This document shows, piece after piece, positions 11,460 to 23,285 of a DNA stretch of 64,000 bases; within the stretch, counting starts at the first letter, position 1, and each line of letters begins with the position of its first letter. The position numbers and the translations under genes were made by a program. Origin of the DNA: Triticum aestivum (lineage: Eukaryota; Streptophyta; Magnoliopsida; Poales; Poaceae); NCBI RefSeq assembly GCF_018294505.1, contig NC_057801.1, positions 437,326,201 through 437,390,200 on the forward strand, read 5' to 3'. The notes under the pieces are model-generated. The model made no database searches, was not told the origin of the DNA, and saw nothing but the letters and a program-made list of their open reading frames with translations.

Positions 11460-12437
11460 CTATTTCCCTTCTTTCATTAACATATCATTTTCATGGTCTA
11501 GCAAATATTGTTCTAATAGATTAGTAGGAGGCACGGCAATAGAAGCAAGACCAATAATCTCATCTTTACTAGGTGATTCTCTATCACGGGGTTGTCTATG
11601 AAACTTAGCAAAATTAAACTCATGAGACATATCCCCTAAGCCAATTGTAATAGTATCCTTTTCACAATCAATCCTATCATTAACAGTATTCAAGAAGGGT
11701 CTACCAAATATAATGGGACAAAAGTCATCTTGTGGGGAACCAAGAACAAGAAAATCAGCAGGATATTTAACTTTACCACACAAGACTTCAACATCTCTAA
11801 CAATCCCAATTGGCTTAATGGTATCCCTATTGGCAAGCTTAATAGTAACATCAATATATTCTATTTCAGCGGGTGCAATATCATGCATAATTTCTTTATA
11901 TAAGTCATAGGGTATTGCACTAGCACTAGCACCCATATCACATAAGCCATGATAACAATGATCTCCTATTTTAACAGAAATAACAGGCATGCCTACAACA
12001 GGTCGATGAATCTTAGCATCTTGTCTAGCAATATTAGCAGTCTCACCACAGAAATAAATAACATGCCCATCTAAATTATCATCCAAGAGATCTTTAACCA
12101 TAGCAATACTAGGTTCAACTTTGATTTGCTCAGGAGGTGTATAAGTCCTAGTATTACTCTTACGAACAACAGTTGAAGTTTTAACATGATCCTTTATCCT
12201 AACAAGAAAAGGAGGTTTCTCAACATAAGTAGTAGGAACAATAGGATCATTATAAGTGACAGTGTTTTCTTCAACTGTAATAGGTGCAACTACTTTTACT
12301 TCAATGGGAGGATTATATTTAAACCACTTCTCCTTAGGGAGATCAACGTGAGTAGCAAAAGATTCACAAAAAGCAGCTACTATCTCAGAGTCAAGTCCAT
12401 ATTTAGCGCTAAATCCACGAAAAGCATCGGTATCCAT
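11460..12437 (-). pseudogene. Gypsy gag C-terminus and retropepsin-like protease
   Basis: A 325-residue open frame. The protease active-site segment is VKIGDHCYHGLCDMGASASA; the family usually has D-I/T/M-G-A, so the aspartate is kept. ILGRPFLNT-like IIFGRPFLNT marks the flap/C-terminal part. Upstream residues are the gag C-terminal linker (SLYKEIM and TPPEQIKVEPS type motifs). The frame continues from 12680-12474 with one in-frame TGA at 12474-12476, so the polyprotein is broken. Retropepsin would cleave the gag-pol polyprotein in the particle. Confidence 0.8.
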
Positions 12438-12473
12438 AAAAGATTTAACACAATCAAACTTAGGTGTTATACC

Positions 12474-13156
12474 TCACTCCTTACCATCGTCGGAATCCCA
12501 ATCTTCAGAGATGCGTTTAAGTCTTTCCAATAAGTCCCACTTGAATTCAGTAGTCTTCAGCATATAAGAACCAACACAGGAAGTATCAAGCATGGTGCGA
12601 TCATTGAGAGAAAGCCGAGCATAATTTTTTTGAATAATCATATCTCTTGAGAGCTCATGATTGGTGCATGAATATAACATTGACTTAAGCCTCCCCCAAG
12701 CTTGAGCGATGCTTTCTCCTTCGCGAGGCTAGAAATTATATATGTAATTATGATACGATGAACAAGATGCATAGGATAGAACTTCTGGTGAAATTCCAAC
12801 TTCAATCGTTTATAATTCCAAGATCCCGTATCATCACATAGCCTATACCATGTCAATGCATCTCCCTTCAAAGATAAAGGGAAGACCTTCCTTTTGACAA
12901 CATCATCGGGAATACCTGCAAGCTTAAATAATCCACAAACTTCATCCACAAAGATAAGGTGTAAATCGGGATGCAATGTTCCATCTCCTGCGAAGGGATT
13001 AGCTAGCAGTTTCTCTATCATACCCGAAGGAATCTCAAAGTAAATATTTTCAGTAGGTTCAGTAGGTTGAGGAGCAACTCTTTGCTCTACTGGTTGGGGT
13101 GAAGATACCCCAAACAAGCCCCTTAAAGGATTAGTTTCCATAGTAACAATTGACAA
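12474..13156 (-). pseudogene. Gypsy gag
   Basis: Starts at 13156 with METNPLRGLFG close behind and reads through PSGMIEKLLANPFAGDGTLH and the gag core LKGDALTWYRLCDD. Near 12765 the frame shifts. The expected text resumes as PREGESIAQAWGRLKS after a TAG near 12731, then continues to 12474. This is the Retrotrans_gag region. It is broken by one frameshift and at least two stops. Confidence 0.8.
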
Positions 13157-13218
13157 AAAATTTCAGCACACTATATAAATGTTTCCTTACCAAGTTCCAC
13201 TGACCAAAGGCGCTTCAC

Positions 13219-13235
13219 TCCCCGACAGGGCGCCA
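13219..13235 (-). promoter_or_regulatory. Primer-binding site, tRNA-Asp type (decayed)
   Basis: Plus strand TCCCCGACAGGGCGCCA is close to the exact tRNA-Asp site at 9429-9446, with two or three changes. It lies 11 bp from the LTR. Confidence 0.65.
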
Positions 13236-13246
13236 GAAAAGAGTCT

Positions 13247-14764
13247 TGATGACCCACAAGTATATGGGATCTATCATAGTCCTTTCGAGAAGTAAGAGTG
13301 TCGAACCCAACGAGGAGCAGAAGGAAATGACAAGCGGTTTTCAGTAAGGTTTTCTCTGCAAGCACTGAAATTGTAGGTAACAGATAGTTTTGTGATAAGA
13401 TAAATTGTAACGGGTAACAACCAATGGAAGTAAATAAAGTGCAGAATGGCGGCCCAATCCTTTTTGTAGCAAAGGACAAGCCTGGACAATTTCTTATAAT
13501 GAGAAAAGTGCTCCCGAGCACACATAGGAATTATCGTCAAGCTAGTTTTCATCACGTTCATTTTATTCGCGTTCGGTACTTTGATAATTTCATATGTGGG
13601 TGGACCGGTGCTTGGGTACTGCCCTTACTTGGACAAGCATCACACTTATGATTAAACCCTATTGTAAGCATCCACAACTACAAAAGAGGTATTAAGGTAA
13701 ACCTAACCACAACATTAGACATATGGATCCAAATCAGCCCCTTATGAAGCAACACATAAACTAGGGTTTAAGCTTCTGTCACTCTAGAAACCCATCATCT
13801 ACTTCTTACTCCCCAATGCCTTCCTCTAGGCCCAAATAATGGTGAAGTGTCATGTAGTCGACGTTCACATAACACTAGAGGAGAGACAACATACATCTCA
13901 TCAAAATATCGAACGAATACCAAATTCACATGACTACTAATAGCAAGACTTCTCCCATGTCCTCAGGAACAAACGTAACTACTCACAAAGCATATTAATG
14001 TTCATAATCAGACGAGTATTAATATGCATTGAGGATCCGAACATATGATCTTCCACCAAGTAAACCAATTAGCATCAACTACAAGGAGTAATCAACACTA
14101 CTAGCAACCCACAGGTACCAATTTGTGGTTTTGATAAAAGATTGGATACAAGAGATGAACTAGGGTTTTGAGAGGAGATGGTGCTGGTGAAGATGTTGAT
14201 GGAGATTTACCCCCTCCCGATGAGAGGATTGTTGGTGATGACGATGGTGATGATTTCCCCCTCCCGGAGGGAAGTTTCCCCGGCAGAACAGCTCCGCCGG
14301 AGCCCTAGATTGGTTTCGCCAAGGTTCCGCCTCGTGGCGGCGGAGTTTCGTCCCGTAAGCTTGCTTACGCTTTTTTTCCAGGGTAAAATCCTTCATATGG
14401 CAGAAGATGGGCACCGGAGGGCCACCAGGGGGCCTAGGAGACATGGGGCATGCCCAGTAGGTGTGGGCGCCCCCACCCTCCTGGCCAGGGTGTGGGCCCC
14501 CTCTGGGGTTTTCTTTGCTCAATAATTTTTATTAATTCCAAAAATAACTTCCGTGGAGTTTCAGGATTTTTGGAGCTGTGCAGAATAGGTTTTCAATATT
14601 TGCTCCTTTTCCAGCCAGAATTCCAGCTGCCAGCATTCCCCCTCTTCATGGTAAACCTTGTAAAATAAGAGAGAATAGCCATAAGTATTGAGACATAATG
14701 TGTAATAACAGCCCATAATGCAATAAATATTAACATAAAAGCAAGATGCAAAATGGACGTATCA
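13247..14764 (-). repeat. 5' LTR of the Fatima-like Gypsy element, 1518 bp
   Basis: TG at 13247 and CA at 14764. The minus strand starts TGATACGTCCATTTTGCATC. The second LTR is outside the window. Open frames at 14160-14525 are spurious GC-rich LTR sequence. Confidence 0.85.
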
Positions 14765-15629
14765 GCGTTCGTTAAATAACTAAACAAAAAAAAACCGATC
14801 TATATAAAAAAATAAACCGGAGTTTCTAAAAAAACCGACGGTTTTCTTAACGAAAACCGCGGCAGCGGGCGGCTACCTTGTCGGCTCCGGCGAGGGCGGC
14901 GGCGGGTCCGGCGAGCGATGGGGCGATGGCGGGTGGCGGCAACGGGGCTCCGGCGGGGATTCGTCGGTGGTGGTGGCGGGCGGCGACAGGCGCGGCGGCG
15001 GATCCGGCGGTGGTGGCGGGCGCGGCTAGGGTTAGGGTTTGGCGCGGGTGGGCTCGGGTGGGCTGGGCGGCTCGGGGCGGCGGCTTATAAGAGCGGCCGG
15101 CTGGGGAGTCCTGGCCGGTTACGGCCCGGAGTCGGTTCCTTTCTTTAAATAATTCCGCGCAGAAAAACAAATAAAAGAAATACTAAACGGACTCCAAAAA
15201 TCCTGAAATAAATTTTCCCCGTCCTCTAAAAATATAGCGAACAAGGTGAACATTTATTTGGGCCTATAATGCAACTTTGAAAAACGCATATTTTTCCTAA
15301 TTCAAATAAAATAGCGATAAAACTCCCAATAAAATTCTTATTTGATTTTAATATTAAATCTCCAATATTTCTTTATTTTGGGAAAGTCATTTTATTCCCT
15401 CTCTTTTATTTTTATAAAAGAAATATTCAAAGAGAAAATACTTAAAATCAAATTATCCTCTTTTCAAAATTTGAGAAAACTCAAATCTGAAAATAACGAA
15501 ATCCCCATTTCTCTCCGTGGGTCCTTGAGTTGCATAGAATTTCTAGGATCTAGCCAAAATGCAATAAAATATGATATGCAATGATGATCTAATGTGTAAC
15601 ATTCCAAATTGAAAATTTGGGATGTTACA
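14765..15629 (-). repeat. LTR of another Gypsy-type element, truncated by insertion
   Basis: Minus strand begins TGTAACATCCCAAATTTTCA at 15629, a common Gypsy LTR start. It ends at 14765 where the Fatima-like element interrupts. The first 35 bases form an inverted repeat around AAATTGAAAATTT. A CTTATAAG stretch near 15086-15093 suits an LTR promoter. A GC-rich block (14865-15120) makes spurious open frames on both strands. Family not identified. Confidence 0.65.
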
Positions 15630-15639
15630 CCGAGCGTGT

Positions 15640-15890
15640 TGACGGCCGCAAGCAGTGCGTGCCAACGAATGCGACAGAACATGCTGCGGCGCCTAACGGC
15701 AGCAGAGGCCGGCATAGTGATATGTGGCAAATAAGATGAACTGTGCGAGCGTTGTTGGAGACATCAAGCACGAATCAGATTAGAGTTGCGTGTGCGATAT
15801 GTGGCATACCGTTGATCCATCCGAGCTGTTTGTGATGGAATAAGCCGTGTGTATTGCGGGCAAACGCTTGCTGGTATATAACCTCAAATG
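15640..15890. repeat. CACTA subterminal-type repeats, left side
   Basis: Contains GTGTGCGATATGTGGCA, GTTTGTGATGGAATAAGCCG and GCGGGCAAACGCTTGC, matching the unit style at 23530-24000. Confidence 0.45.
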
Positions 15891-16036
15891 TAACCAAAAA
15901 GGTGTTAATGCATGTTACAAAAATTGTATAGCTGGAAACTATGTTCAAATACGACTCCAACGCTATAATCTTGGGCGACATGCATTCGTATTTTATTAGT
16001 TAAATCCTACTTATAAACCAGGACGGGGGTATAGTA
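15891..16036. mobile_element. Stowaway-like MITE fragment
   Basis: Shares the phrase GGAAACTATGTTCAAATACG and the ending AAACCAGGACGGGGGTA with Stowaway elements of the type seen at 56860-57005 and 57366-57563. The left half is missing. Confidence 0.55.
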
Positions 16037-16383
16037 GGTAATTAAATCGAAATGTTTTTTTATTAACCGTATGTGTACGTGTCCTTTTGTCCTCCTATTA
16101 CATGTCTTATCACCCCGCTGCCGCAGATGGCTTACAATGCAAGCTTGCGCAGCGCGCGGGGGCGTTCTTTTGGCCAAACGGTCGCGCCAATGAATCGTTG
16201 GTGAGCCCGTTCCCGCGTAACCTCATAGATTCCCGCGCAAGCTTCCTGCCCGACTGGGTGAAATCCCCGAAAATCCCAATGCTTACCGGCCTGCTGTAAA
16301 AACCCTCATGGCCAGCGAGTCCCGCGTCGCATTTTCCCCTCCCTCCCTGTAGCTTATCTCATCTGCTTCTCCCACAATCGCCA

Positions 16384-17133
16384 ATGGCACTGGTCCATCG
16401 TCGTCACTCAGCCACTCCTCCGTCATCAGAGGACAGCTCCAGCTGGGAGGCTACACCTCGGCGGCGGCGCAGTCCCTGGCGTAGTATAGTGCGCGTGGCA
16501 TCCCTGTTGGGTGTGCGCGGAACACCGACCACACACTCCGCCGCCGCTGCCCGTCGACAGCTGTTGTCGGCCGCCGTTGCCTCCACACCACCGTTGAAAG
16601 CCAGGGCCATCTCCCGCTCCACCGCCGCGGCCCGAAGGCGGGAGGTGGCCGTCGTGGCCTCCACCCCACTGCCGGCCACCGTGGCCATCACCAGCTCCGC
16701 CACCGCGGCCCGAAGGCGGGAGGTGGTGGTCGTGGCCGCCACCCCATCGTCGGTCGTCGTGGCCGCCAGACCACCATCGACCGCCGGGATTATCACCCTC
16801 TCCGCCGCTGCGGCCCGAAGGCGGGAGGCGGTGGTGGAGGCTCGCACGTGCATCAGCGACCTTGCGTGCTACATCGAGTTCCTGCGGGAGGAGGAAGAGC
16901 GCCTCGTCGAGCATGCAAAGAGCCTTACCGCAGTCGTGGCCGCAGCACACGCCGATGCAGAGGCAATGAATCAGGAGATCTATGAGCAGTCCGGCCGCTT
17001 CGAGAGGGATCGTCTGGAGCGGCAGTGGGCATTCGAGCTGGCGAGCGTCGCTAAACGTGCAGTAGTGACAGGCACCGTATTGCATTTGTCCAGCTCGTCG
17101 GTTGGCTCCTCCTCCTCCTCTGCCTCTTACTGA
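16384..17133 (+). CDS. Hypothetical alanine/arginine-rich repeat protein in the CACTA block
   Basis: Open frame of 249 residues; no known family recognised. Residues about 50-155 hold three imperfect copies of a ~29-residue unit centred on AAARRRE followed by a VVVA-STP-type stretch. At DNA level the phrase GCGGCCCGAAGGCGGGAGG recurs three times between 16628 and 16830. Residues 158-220 are acidic and helix-prone (FLREEEERLVEHAK, then HADAEAMNQEIYEQS). A serine-rich tail ends the protein. The start follows a pyrimidine-rich leader and has ATGGC context. The C-terminal helical region resembles the broken ORF at 20393, so the two may be paralogues. Whether it is expressed is unknown. Confidence 0.4.
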   Translation: MALVHRRHSATPPSSEDSSSWEATPRRRRSPWRSIVRVASLLGVRGTPTTHSAAAARRQLLSAAVASTPPLKARAISRSTAAARRREVAVVASTPLPATVAITSSATAARRREVVVVAATPSSVVVAARPPSTAGIITLSAAAARRREAVVEARTCISDLACYIEFLREEEERLVEHAKSLTAVVAAAHADAEAMNQEIYEQSGRFERDRLERQWAFELASVAKRAVVTGTVLHLSSSSVGSSSSSASY

Positions 17134-17825
17134 GCGCGCTTGGCAGAGAAGAGGCTACCGGAAGTATCACAAAGCCCCTCCATGGTAGTAGTAGTATTTA
17201 GGGGCTATTTTGTTCAGTTCATATGACTATAGATGTGTGGTCAAACTGTACAACGTACTTAAAATTAGCTAGTATTATAGTTGAACTATCTATTTTAGTA
17301 CGTGGTTGGCAACAATTGGGGAGAAGTTTGGTCGGTTCAGCTGTCGAGTTGAACTATTTGTATAAATTAAGAACGACCGCTTAATCTATGAATGAAATCT
17401 ATGCTTAATTACTGAATTTTAGTTGCAAAAGTTAGATAGAGCTAGTGATATCTAGCTGCATATTTTGACAAATCACAGTGTTACAAGGATTGATAAATGG
17501 CAACATTACTAGATCAACAAATGTAAATCTTTCCAGTTTAACAAATGGCAACATACCCAATATGACAGATGCAAATCTTACCAAATTGTTTGTACGTGGT
17601 TGCACACGGGCCATCCAAAACAACCGTTTGCGTTGAACGGATGCACAAATCCTATGCTGCGTATTTTGCCTCGACTTAAGGGGGAAGACCATAGCACTCA
17701 TTTTGCATACATGTGTTCTATCTAAAACGTTTGCGATCAAGAGCTGCACAAATCCTGCTCGACACATTTTCCCTTGGCTTCCTGGGGAAGTTATCGGTTT
17801 GCATACGAGTGTTCTAACTAAAACG
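17134..17825. other. Non-coding spacer
   Basis: AT-rich; no coding signal. The phrase AAAACGTTTGCGAT occurs near 17728 and again at 17820, a local duplication leading into the tandem array. Confidence 0.4.
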
Positions 17826-20085
17826 TTTGCGATGAACTTCAGACGAGTTTTGGATTTACTAGAATTTAAAAACAAAGTATCTCAACGTTTTGCGGACAAT
17901 CAACAGTGCCCTAGTGTTTGAAATTGATTTCCATTTCTTTCATGGGACCTAATCATGCCCTGAAGGACACATATTTGATTTTTCAACCAATTTATATGCA
18001 CTGGAGCTTGTGCATGTAGTTCAAATTTGAATTATGCACATGAAATGCCTGGGAAACCCAGTTAATGTATAAAAATGTCCAAATGAACCCCGAAAATTTC
18101 CAAAATTGAACACGACACACCTGTTGTTCTATGTTGACATTCGAAAAAAATTAAAAGCAATAAGAGGCAATGGATATCGTTTCGTCCCCAAAGGTGGCAC
18201 GTTCCCTACCGAAACCATCACGCTTGTTGTGAGAAGCTCTGGTTTGTGAGAAGCTTATACCCAAACCTGCCCCAAATGGGACAATTTTTTTAGCATGGCA
18301 TGTTGATGCCACTCCATGATAGCATGCCAAGTTTCATGAATTTCAGACGAGTTTTGGATTTACTAGAATTTAAAAACCAGGTATCTCAATATTTGTGGTT
18401 CCCATTTCTTGCATGGGACCTAAGCATTCAACTAAGGACACATATTTAATTTTGCAACCAGTTTATATGCACTAGAGCATGTGCATGTAGTTCGAATTTG
18501 AATTATGCGCATAAAATGCCCGGGAAACCTAGTTAATGTATAAAACCGTCCAAACGAACCCTGAGAAATTCCAAAATTGAACACAACACTCCTGTTGTTC
18601 TATGTTGACACTCGAAAAAATTTGAAAGCAATAAGAGGCAACGGATATCGTTTCGTCCCCAAAGGTGGCATGTTTCCTACCGAAACCATCACGCTTGTTG
18701 TGAGAAGCTCTGGTTTGTGAGAAGCTTATACCCAAACCTGCCCCAAATGGGACAAAAATTTTACCACGGGATGTTGATGCCGCTCCATGATAGCATGCCG
18801 AGTTTCATGAATTTCAGACAAGTTTTGGATTTCTAGAATTTAAAAGCCATGTATCTCAATATTTGCGGCCGAGTGACGGTGGTAGGGTGTTTGAAATTCA
18901 TTCCCTTTTCTTGCATGGGACCTAAGCATGCAACCAGGGACACATATTTGATTTTTCAACTAGTTTATATGCACTGCAGCATGTGCATGTAGTTCGAATT
19001 TTAATTATGCGCATAAAATGCCTAGGAAACCCAGTTAATGTATAAAAATGTCCAAACGAACCCCGGAAAATTCCAAAATTGAACACAACACTTCTATTGT
19101 TCTATGTTGACACTCGGAAAATTTTGAAAGCAATAGGAGGCAACGGATATTGTTTCGTCCCCAAAGGTGGCACGTTCCGTACCGAAACCATCATGGTTGT
19201 TCGCAGAAGCTCTAGTTCGTGAGAAGCTTATACCCAAACCTTCCCCAAATGGGACAAAATTTTTACCACGAGATGTTGATGCCGCTCCATAATAGCATGC
19301 CAAGTTTCATGAATTTCAGACGAGTTTTGGATTTACTAGAATTTAAAAGCCATGTATCTCAATGTTTGCGGTCGAGTGACGGTGGCAGGGTGTTTGAAAT
19401 TCATTCCCATTTCTTGCATGGGACCTAAGCATGCAACCAAGGACACATATTTGATTTTTCAACCATTTTATATGCACTGGAGCATGTGCATGTAGTTCAA
19501 ATTTGAATTATGCATATAAAATGCCTGGGAAACCCAGTTAATGTATAAAATGTCCAGACGAACCCCAAAAAATTTCAAAATTGAACACAACACTCCTGTT
19601 GTTCTATGCTGACACTCAGAAAATTTTGAAAGCAATAAGATGCAATGGATATCATTTCGTACCCAAAGGTGGCACGTTCCCTACCGAAACCATCACGCTT
19701 GCTATGAGAAGCTCTGGTTTGTGAGAAGCTTATACCCAAACCTGCCCCAAATTGGACAAAAAATTTACCACGGCATGTTGATGCCGCTCCATGATAGCAT
19801 GCCAAGTTTCATGAATTTCAGACGAGTTTAGGATTTACTAGAATTTAAAAACCAGGTGTCTCAATGTTTGCGGACAAGTGACAGTGGCAGGGTGTTTGAA
19901 ATTCATTCCCATTTCTTGCATGTGACCTAAGCATGCAACCAAGGACACATATTTGTTTTTTCAACCAGTTTATGTGCGCTGGAGCATGTGCATGTAGTTC
20001 AAATTTGAATTATGCGCATAAAATGCCTGGGAAACCCAGTTAATATATAAAAACATCCAAATGAACCCTGAATAATTCCAATTTT
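17826..20085. repeat. Tandem array, ~503-bp unit, about 4.5 copies
   Basis: The marker phrase CAGACGAGTTTTGGATTTAC recurs at about 17838, 18343, 18814 (variant), 19317 and 19819 (variant). Spacings are 503, 471, 502 and 503 bp; the short one reflects a ~35-bp deletion in the second copy. Each unit also holds CCCAAACCTGCCCCAAATGG and a purine-rich CACGTTCCCTACCGAAACC stretch. No long frame is kept in all copies. It lies inside the CACTA block. Confidence 0.85.
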
Positions 20086-20392
20086 TTTTGACGACACACC
20101 TATAGTTGCATGTTCACTACAGATTAAAGCTTTAGCAATTCAAACACCATCCTTTGTAGCTATGACCCCATTACGTAATTCAAATCAAGATGATAAATCA
20201 AGTAGAACGCACATAGTTTATTATCATCAACCGTGTGAGATGCGGCACAAAATATCGTGGAGCATCGTCGGTGTATATTACCCCTATGGCTTACGCGAGA
20301 AGGTGCGTCGGCTACAGTCCACAGCCGGCATGTCAAGCACACTAGCTCACTCCTCAAATATCATTTCACTGTTCATTCGTCGCCGGTGAAAG

Positions 20393-21006
20393 ATGGGGAC
20401 GTGGACCCATGTTGTGAGGGCAACTTCGGTGGCCCACTCCGGCGATAGCGCGGCCGCAGCCGCCAGGCGCGTGCTAAAAAGCTTCGTGAGGGCGACCACA
20501 GTCTGCGTCCGGGTGGCCAAGGCAGCCCCAGGGACCGATGTTGCTTCTCAGGCAGTGGCAGCAGCATCTGCCTCGGGGATAGCAACTGACGGGAGCGGCA
20601 CAATAGTTGTTCATTCCGCAGCGGCGCCCTTAGCCCTGATGGAGGCCGCCCACTGCCATGTCGAGTCTGTCGACGCCCAGCACGTGGCGGTCATCGCACC
20701 AATCGACCGAAGCTTCTCCGATTATGGTCGGCAACCGACAACCGAAGAGCTGGCAATCACCGAGAGAGTTCGAGCAGCCATCCGTTCCTGCGCGGCATAC
20801 CTTGCACGATGGAGCCCCCCAGAGCCCAGATCACGGCCTCCCATGCCTAGCTCGTGGTGGCCTATGCCAAAGATATGGTGGATGTGGATGGCGAGATGCT
20901 TGCCGAGTATGGTGCAATTGATGCCATGGAGCCCCTTCCCATGGAGACCGTCGGGCGCGAGCTGGACATGGAGGCGGCGGCGGAGATCGATGAGCACCAG
21001 CCGTAG
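20393..21006 (+). pseudogene. Broken hypothetical protein gene in the CACTA block
   Basis: The first ~140 residues are open from ATG 20393 (TWTHVVRATSVAHSG, alanine/valine rich). At the six-C run 20815-20820 the biased, acidic frame shifts. Downstream, the sensible frame reads VVAYAKDMVDVDGEMLAEYG and AAAEIDEHQP, ending at TAG 21004-21006, with an extra TAG at 20848-20850. Past the C run the original frame gives a tryptophan/serine-rich out-of-frame product. The ancestral C-terminus resembles the acidic helix of the ORF at 16384. No known family. The frameshift could be a homopolymer sequencing error. Confidence 0.4.
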
Positions 21007-21558
21007 TAGTACTCTTTGTTTTGTTTAATTAAGAGTGCCGGTCTTTAATTTGTTAGAGTAATGTTTAGGTCAACTAGCTCTGTTTAATTGCTGAACTTGC
21101 TCGATTAAGAAGTGTGGGTGTGTTGCAGTCTCCTTTGTGTACCCAAATTATCCAATGACGTGGATGACCACTGTAACCAGGGAAATTCGAACCAAAATTT
21201 TTGATGTTCAAACTCAACACACACGGGTTAAGCTATCTGAATCGTTTGAGATGTTCACATGTTGTCCAGAGTTCTGAATAAGGGACCGTGTCTGATGACA
21301 CTTTGCGCGCCAGTTTTTTCACTGAAGCGATTCCAAATTTTTGGCTTCCACGGAAATATCTACCTCCCTTCCCCCTCCCGCTTACCAAAAGCCACGTTTC
21401 CCCTGTTTTTGCCTTCCTTTCCAAGTTGAAACCTTCACTCCTTGCTTGCAGCGCAGCCTCCTTACCGGCGACCCTCCTTCACGCTGCTCGGCCTCGCCTA
21501 TCCAGGCAGGTAATCCACACCCGACCCCCATCCTCCTCCTCCTCCTTCCACATCCCAC

Positions 21559-21825
21559 ATGCCCCGACCGCCGACGCGAGCGCGGTACCATCCCCCCAAA
21601 TCACTGACCCCTCCACCAAATAAGTGCACGAAGTATAGCAAGGATCTCAAGGAGCTTTTGGCAGCGGAGAAGCAAATCGCGACCGCACGCGTGGATGAGG
21701 TCGCGATGGCTGCTATTCGTGCTGACCCCCAGATCTTATAGGAGCACCTCACCATCGAGGCCACCGTTAATGCCTCACGCGCCAACGCCGCGACAGGGTT
21801 GGTTGCTTTAAACGACAGTTTGTAG
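21559..21825 (+). pseudogene. Possible first exon upstream of the B3 gene, broken
   Basis: The frame starts at 21559 after a leader rich in CTCC. Residues 25-60 are helix-prone (YSKDLKELLAAEKQIATARV). An in-frame TAG at 21739-21741 interrupts; the same frame continues (EHLTIEATVNASRANAAT) to a TAG at 21823-21825. It lies about 1 kb upstream of the B3 exons on the same strand, with CAG/GTAATC near 21507-21513 as a possible splice site. Its link to the B3 gene is inference. Confidence 0.3.
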
Positions 21826-22016
21826 CGTTTTCTCGAGGCCATCGTTTGCTAGCTACTGCCTTTCCTTAACAAATTCTAGTGAATTGTGCTATCTACTTTT
21901 ACCATGCAATCTTCTGCTATAGTGCATATGTTCTATATATTGTGCAATGTGGTGTTCAGTTAACTGCTTGGTTCAATTATGCAAATGTGATGTTCAATTC
22001 TTCAGGGTGCAATATT

Positions 22017-22545
22017 TCCAAGTTGTTAAGCATGCTTGGTTTGGTTAACTGTCTGATCTTCTATTACGAGTATGTTATATTGTGCAATGTGGTGCTCAGT
22101 TAACATTTGGTTCATTTGTTGTGGTGTTTAGTTAACTGCTTGGTTCAATTCTGCAATGCGATGTTCAATTGTTGTGGCTGCATTCTGTTATTGTATATCA
22201 TGTGAGGAATAAATAGAATTTGGTTGTACTAAATACATGAGAAACAAATAAAATTGCTATATTTCCAAGTTGTTAAGCATGCTTGGTTTGGTTAAATGTC
22301 TGATCTTCTATTAAGTATGTTATATTGTGCAATGTGGTGCTAAGCTAACATTTGGTTCATTTGTTGTGGTATTTAGTTAACTGCTTGGTTCAATTCTGCA
22401 ATGCGATGTTGAATGGTTCTGGCTGCATTCTGTTATTGTATACCATGTGAGGAATAAATCGAATTTGGCTGCACTTAATACATGAGAAACATATACAAGT
22501 GCTATATTTCCTAGTTCTTAATCATGCTTGGTTTGGATAAATGGG
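22017..22545. repeat. Tandem repeat, ~247-bp unit
   Basis: CCAAGTTGTTAAGCATGCTT occurs near 22017 and 22267, with a degenerate copy near 22512. Surrounding sequence (GTGCAATGTGGTGCT, GAATAAAT) repeats in step. It lies between the putative first exon and the B3 exons, so probably intronic. Confidence 0.75.
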
Positions 22546-22807
22546 TTTTCCATGTGGCTTGAATTAATCTGATGAATCTGCAATGTGCTTACTTTTCATC
22601 AACATATTTTACTGATAGCATGTGAACCCTTACTTAACCTGATGACTAACTACCTTATATGTGTTGCAGGGAAACAATGGGAAGCACTGAGGTTTACAAT
22701 TGAGGTTAGCACATGCATGGTCCGTTGTCTAATAGCACATTATTGTGAAATTGCAAGAACCATTCTAATATTTAGGTTTTTAACAATTTGGTCTTGCACA
22801 TGTAGGT

Positions 22808-23285
22808 CGTGTTGTTAGAGGTTTTGACCCACCGTTCGACCCTTCTTGCATATGGGGAAATGAGTTGTCCATGAATATCAGTCAAATCAAGAAACTCAGA
22901 AAGATTGTTAGGATAAAGAAATTAGCGACAAAGAACAACAAGATCTTTGTCTGCACAATGAAGAAGACATCGGTTCACTACAGGATGGTACTAACTATTA
23001 TACCTTGCCTTTTTTATTCCTTTGCCCCATTTCCAATATAGAGGAGATATTTATGCACATCCTTGTTTTCAGGCCTTTCCAAAGCAGTTCACTGATGATT
23101 ACCTCTCAAACCACCTGTATGGTAGGAAGGCGAGGAAGGTATTCATACAATACCCACGGTTCAATATTGAAGTGTTCCTGGAGAGGACGAAGGATGGACG
23201 GTCAATTATCCATAGGCACTGGCCTAAAGTTACAAAGACCTTCAACATCAATGAAGGCTCAATATTCACCTTTCTGCTTCAGTAG
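22808..23285 (+). pseudogene. B3 DNA-binding domain gene fragment (two exons)
   Basis: Two exons, 22808-22987 and 23073-23285, join in phase 0 across an 85-bp intron with GT (22988) and CAG (23070-23072) borders. They encode 130 residues. The C-terminal ~90 residues read as a plant B3 domain: the usual IPK-F entry is FPKQFTDDYLSNHL, followed by a strand-rich EVFLERTKDG and the closing TFNINEGSIFTFLL. B3 domains bind DNA in the major groove (REM/ABI3/ARF relatives). The only upstream exon candidate (22670-22704) gives stops in the needed phase, so the N-terminus is not established. It lies inside the CACTA block, so it is probably captured. It ends normally at TAG 23283. Confidence 0.6.

Larger units (their letters stand above)
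11033..14764 (-). mobile_element. Fatima-like autonomous-type Gypsy element, right half
   Basis: Minus-strand order: 5' LTR (13247-14764), primer-binding site, gag, aspartic protease, and the first part of RT. It stops at 11033, in the middle of the RT phrase AGIIYHVADCDW, where the gag-only element inserted. The remainder should lie left of the window. Its LTR (minus start TGATACGTCCATTTTGCA) is typical of an abundant Triticeae family; the name Fatima is from memory. It is inserted in a further LTR that resumes at 14765. Confidence 0.85.

Noticed and set aside
14847..15170. Alanine/glycine-rich open frames
   Set aside because: GC-rich part of an LTR that begins TGTAACATCCC; no conserved domain.
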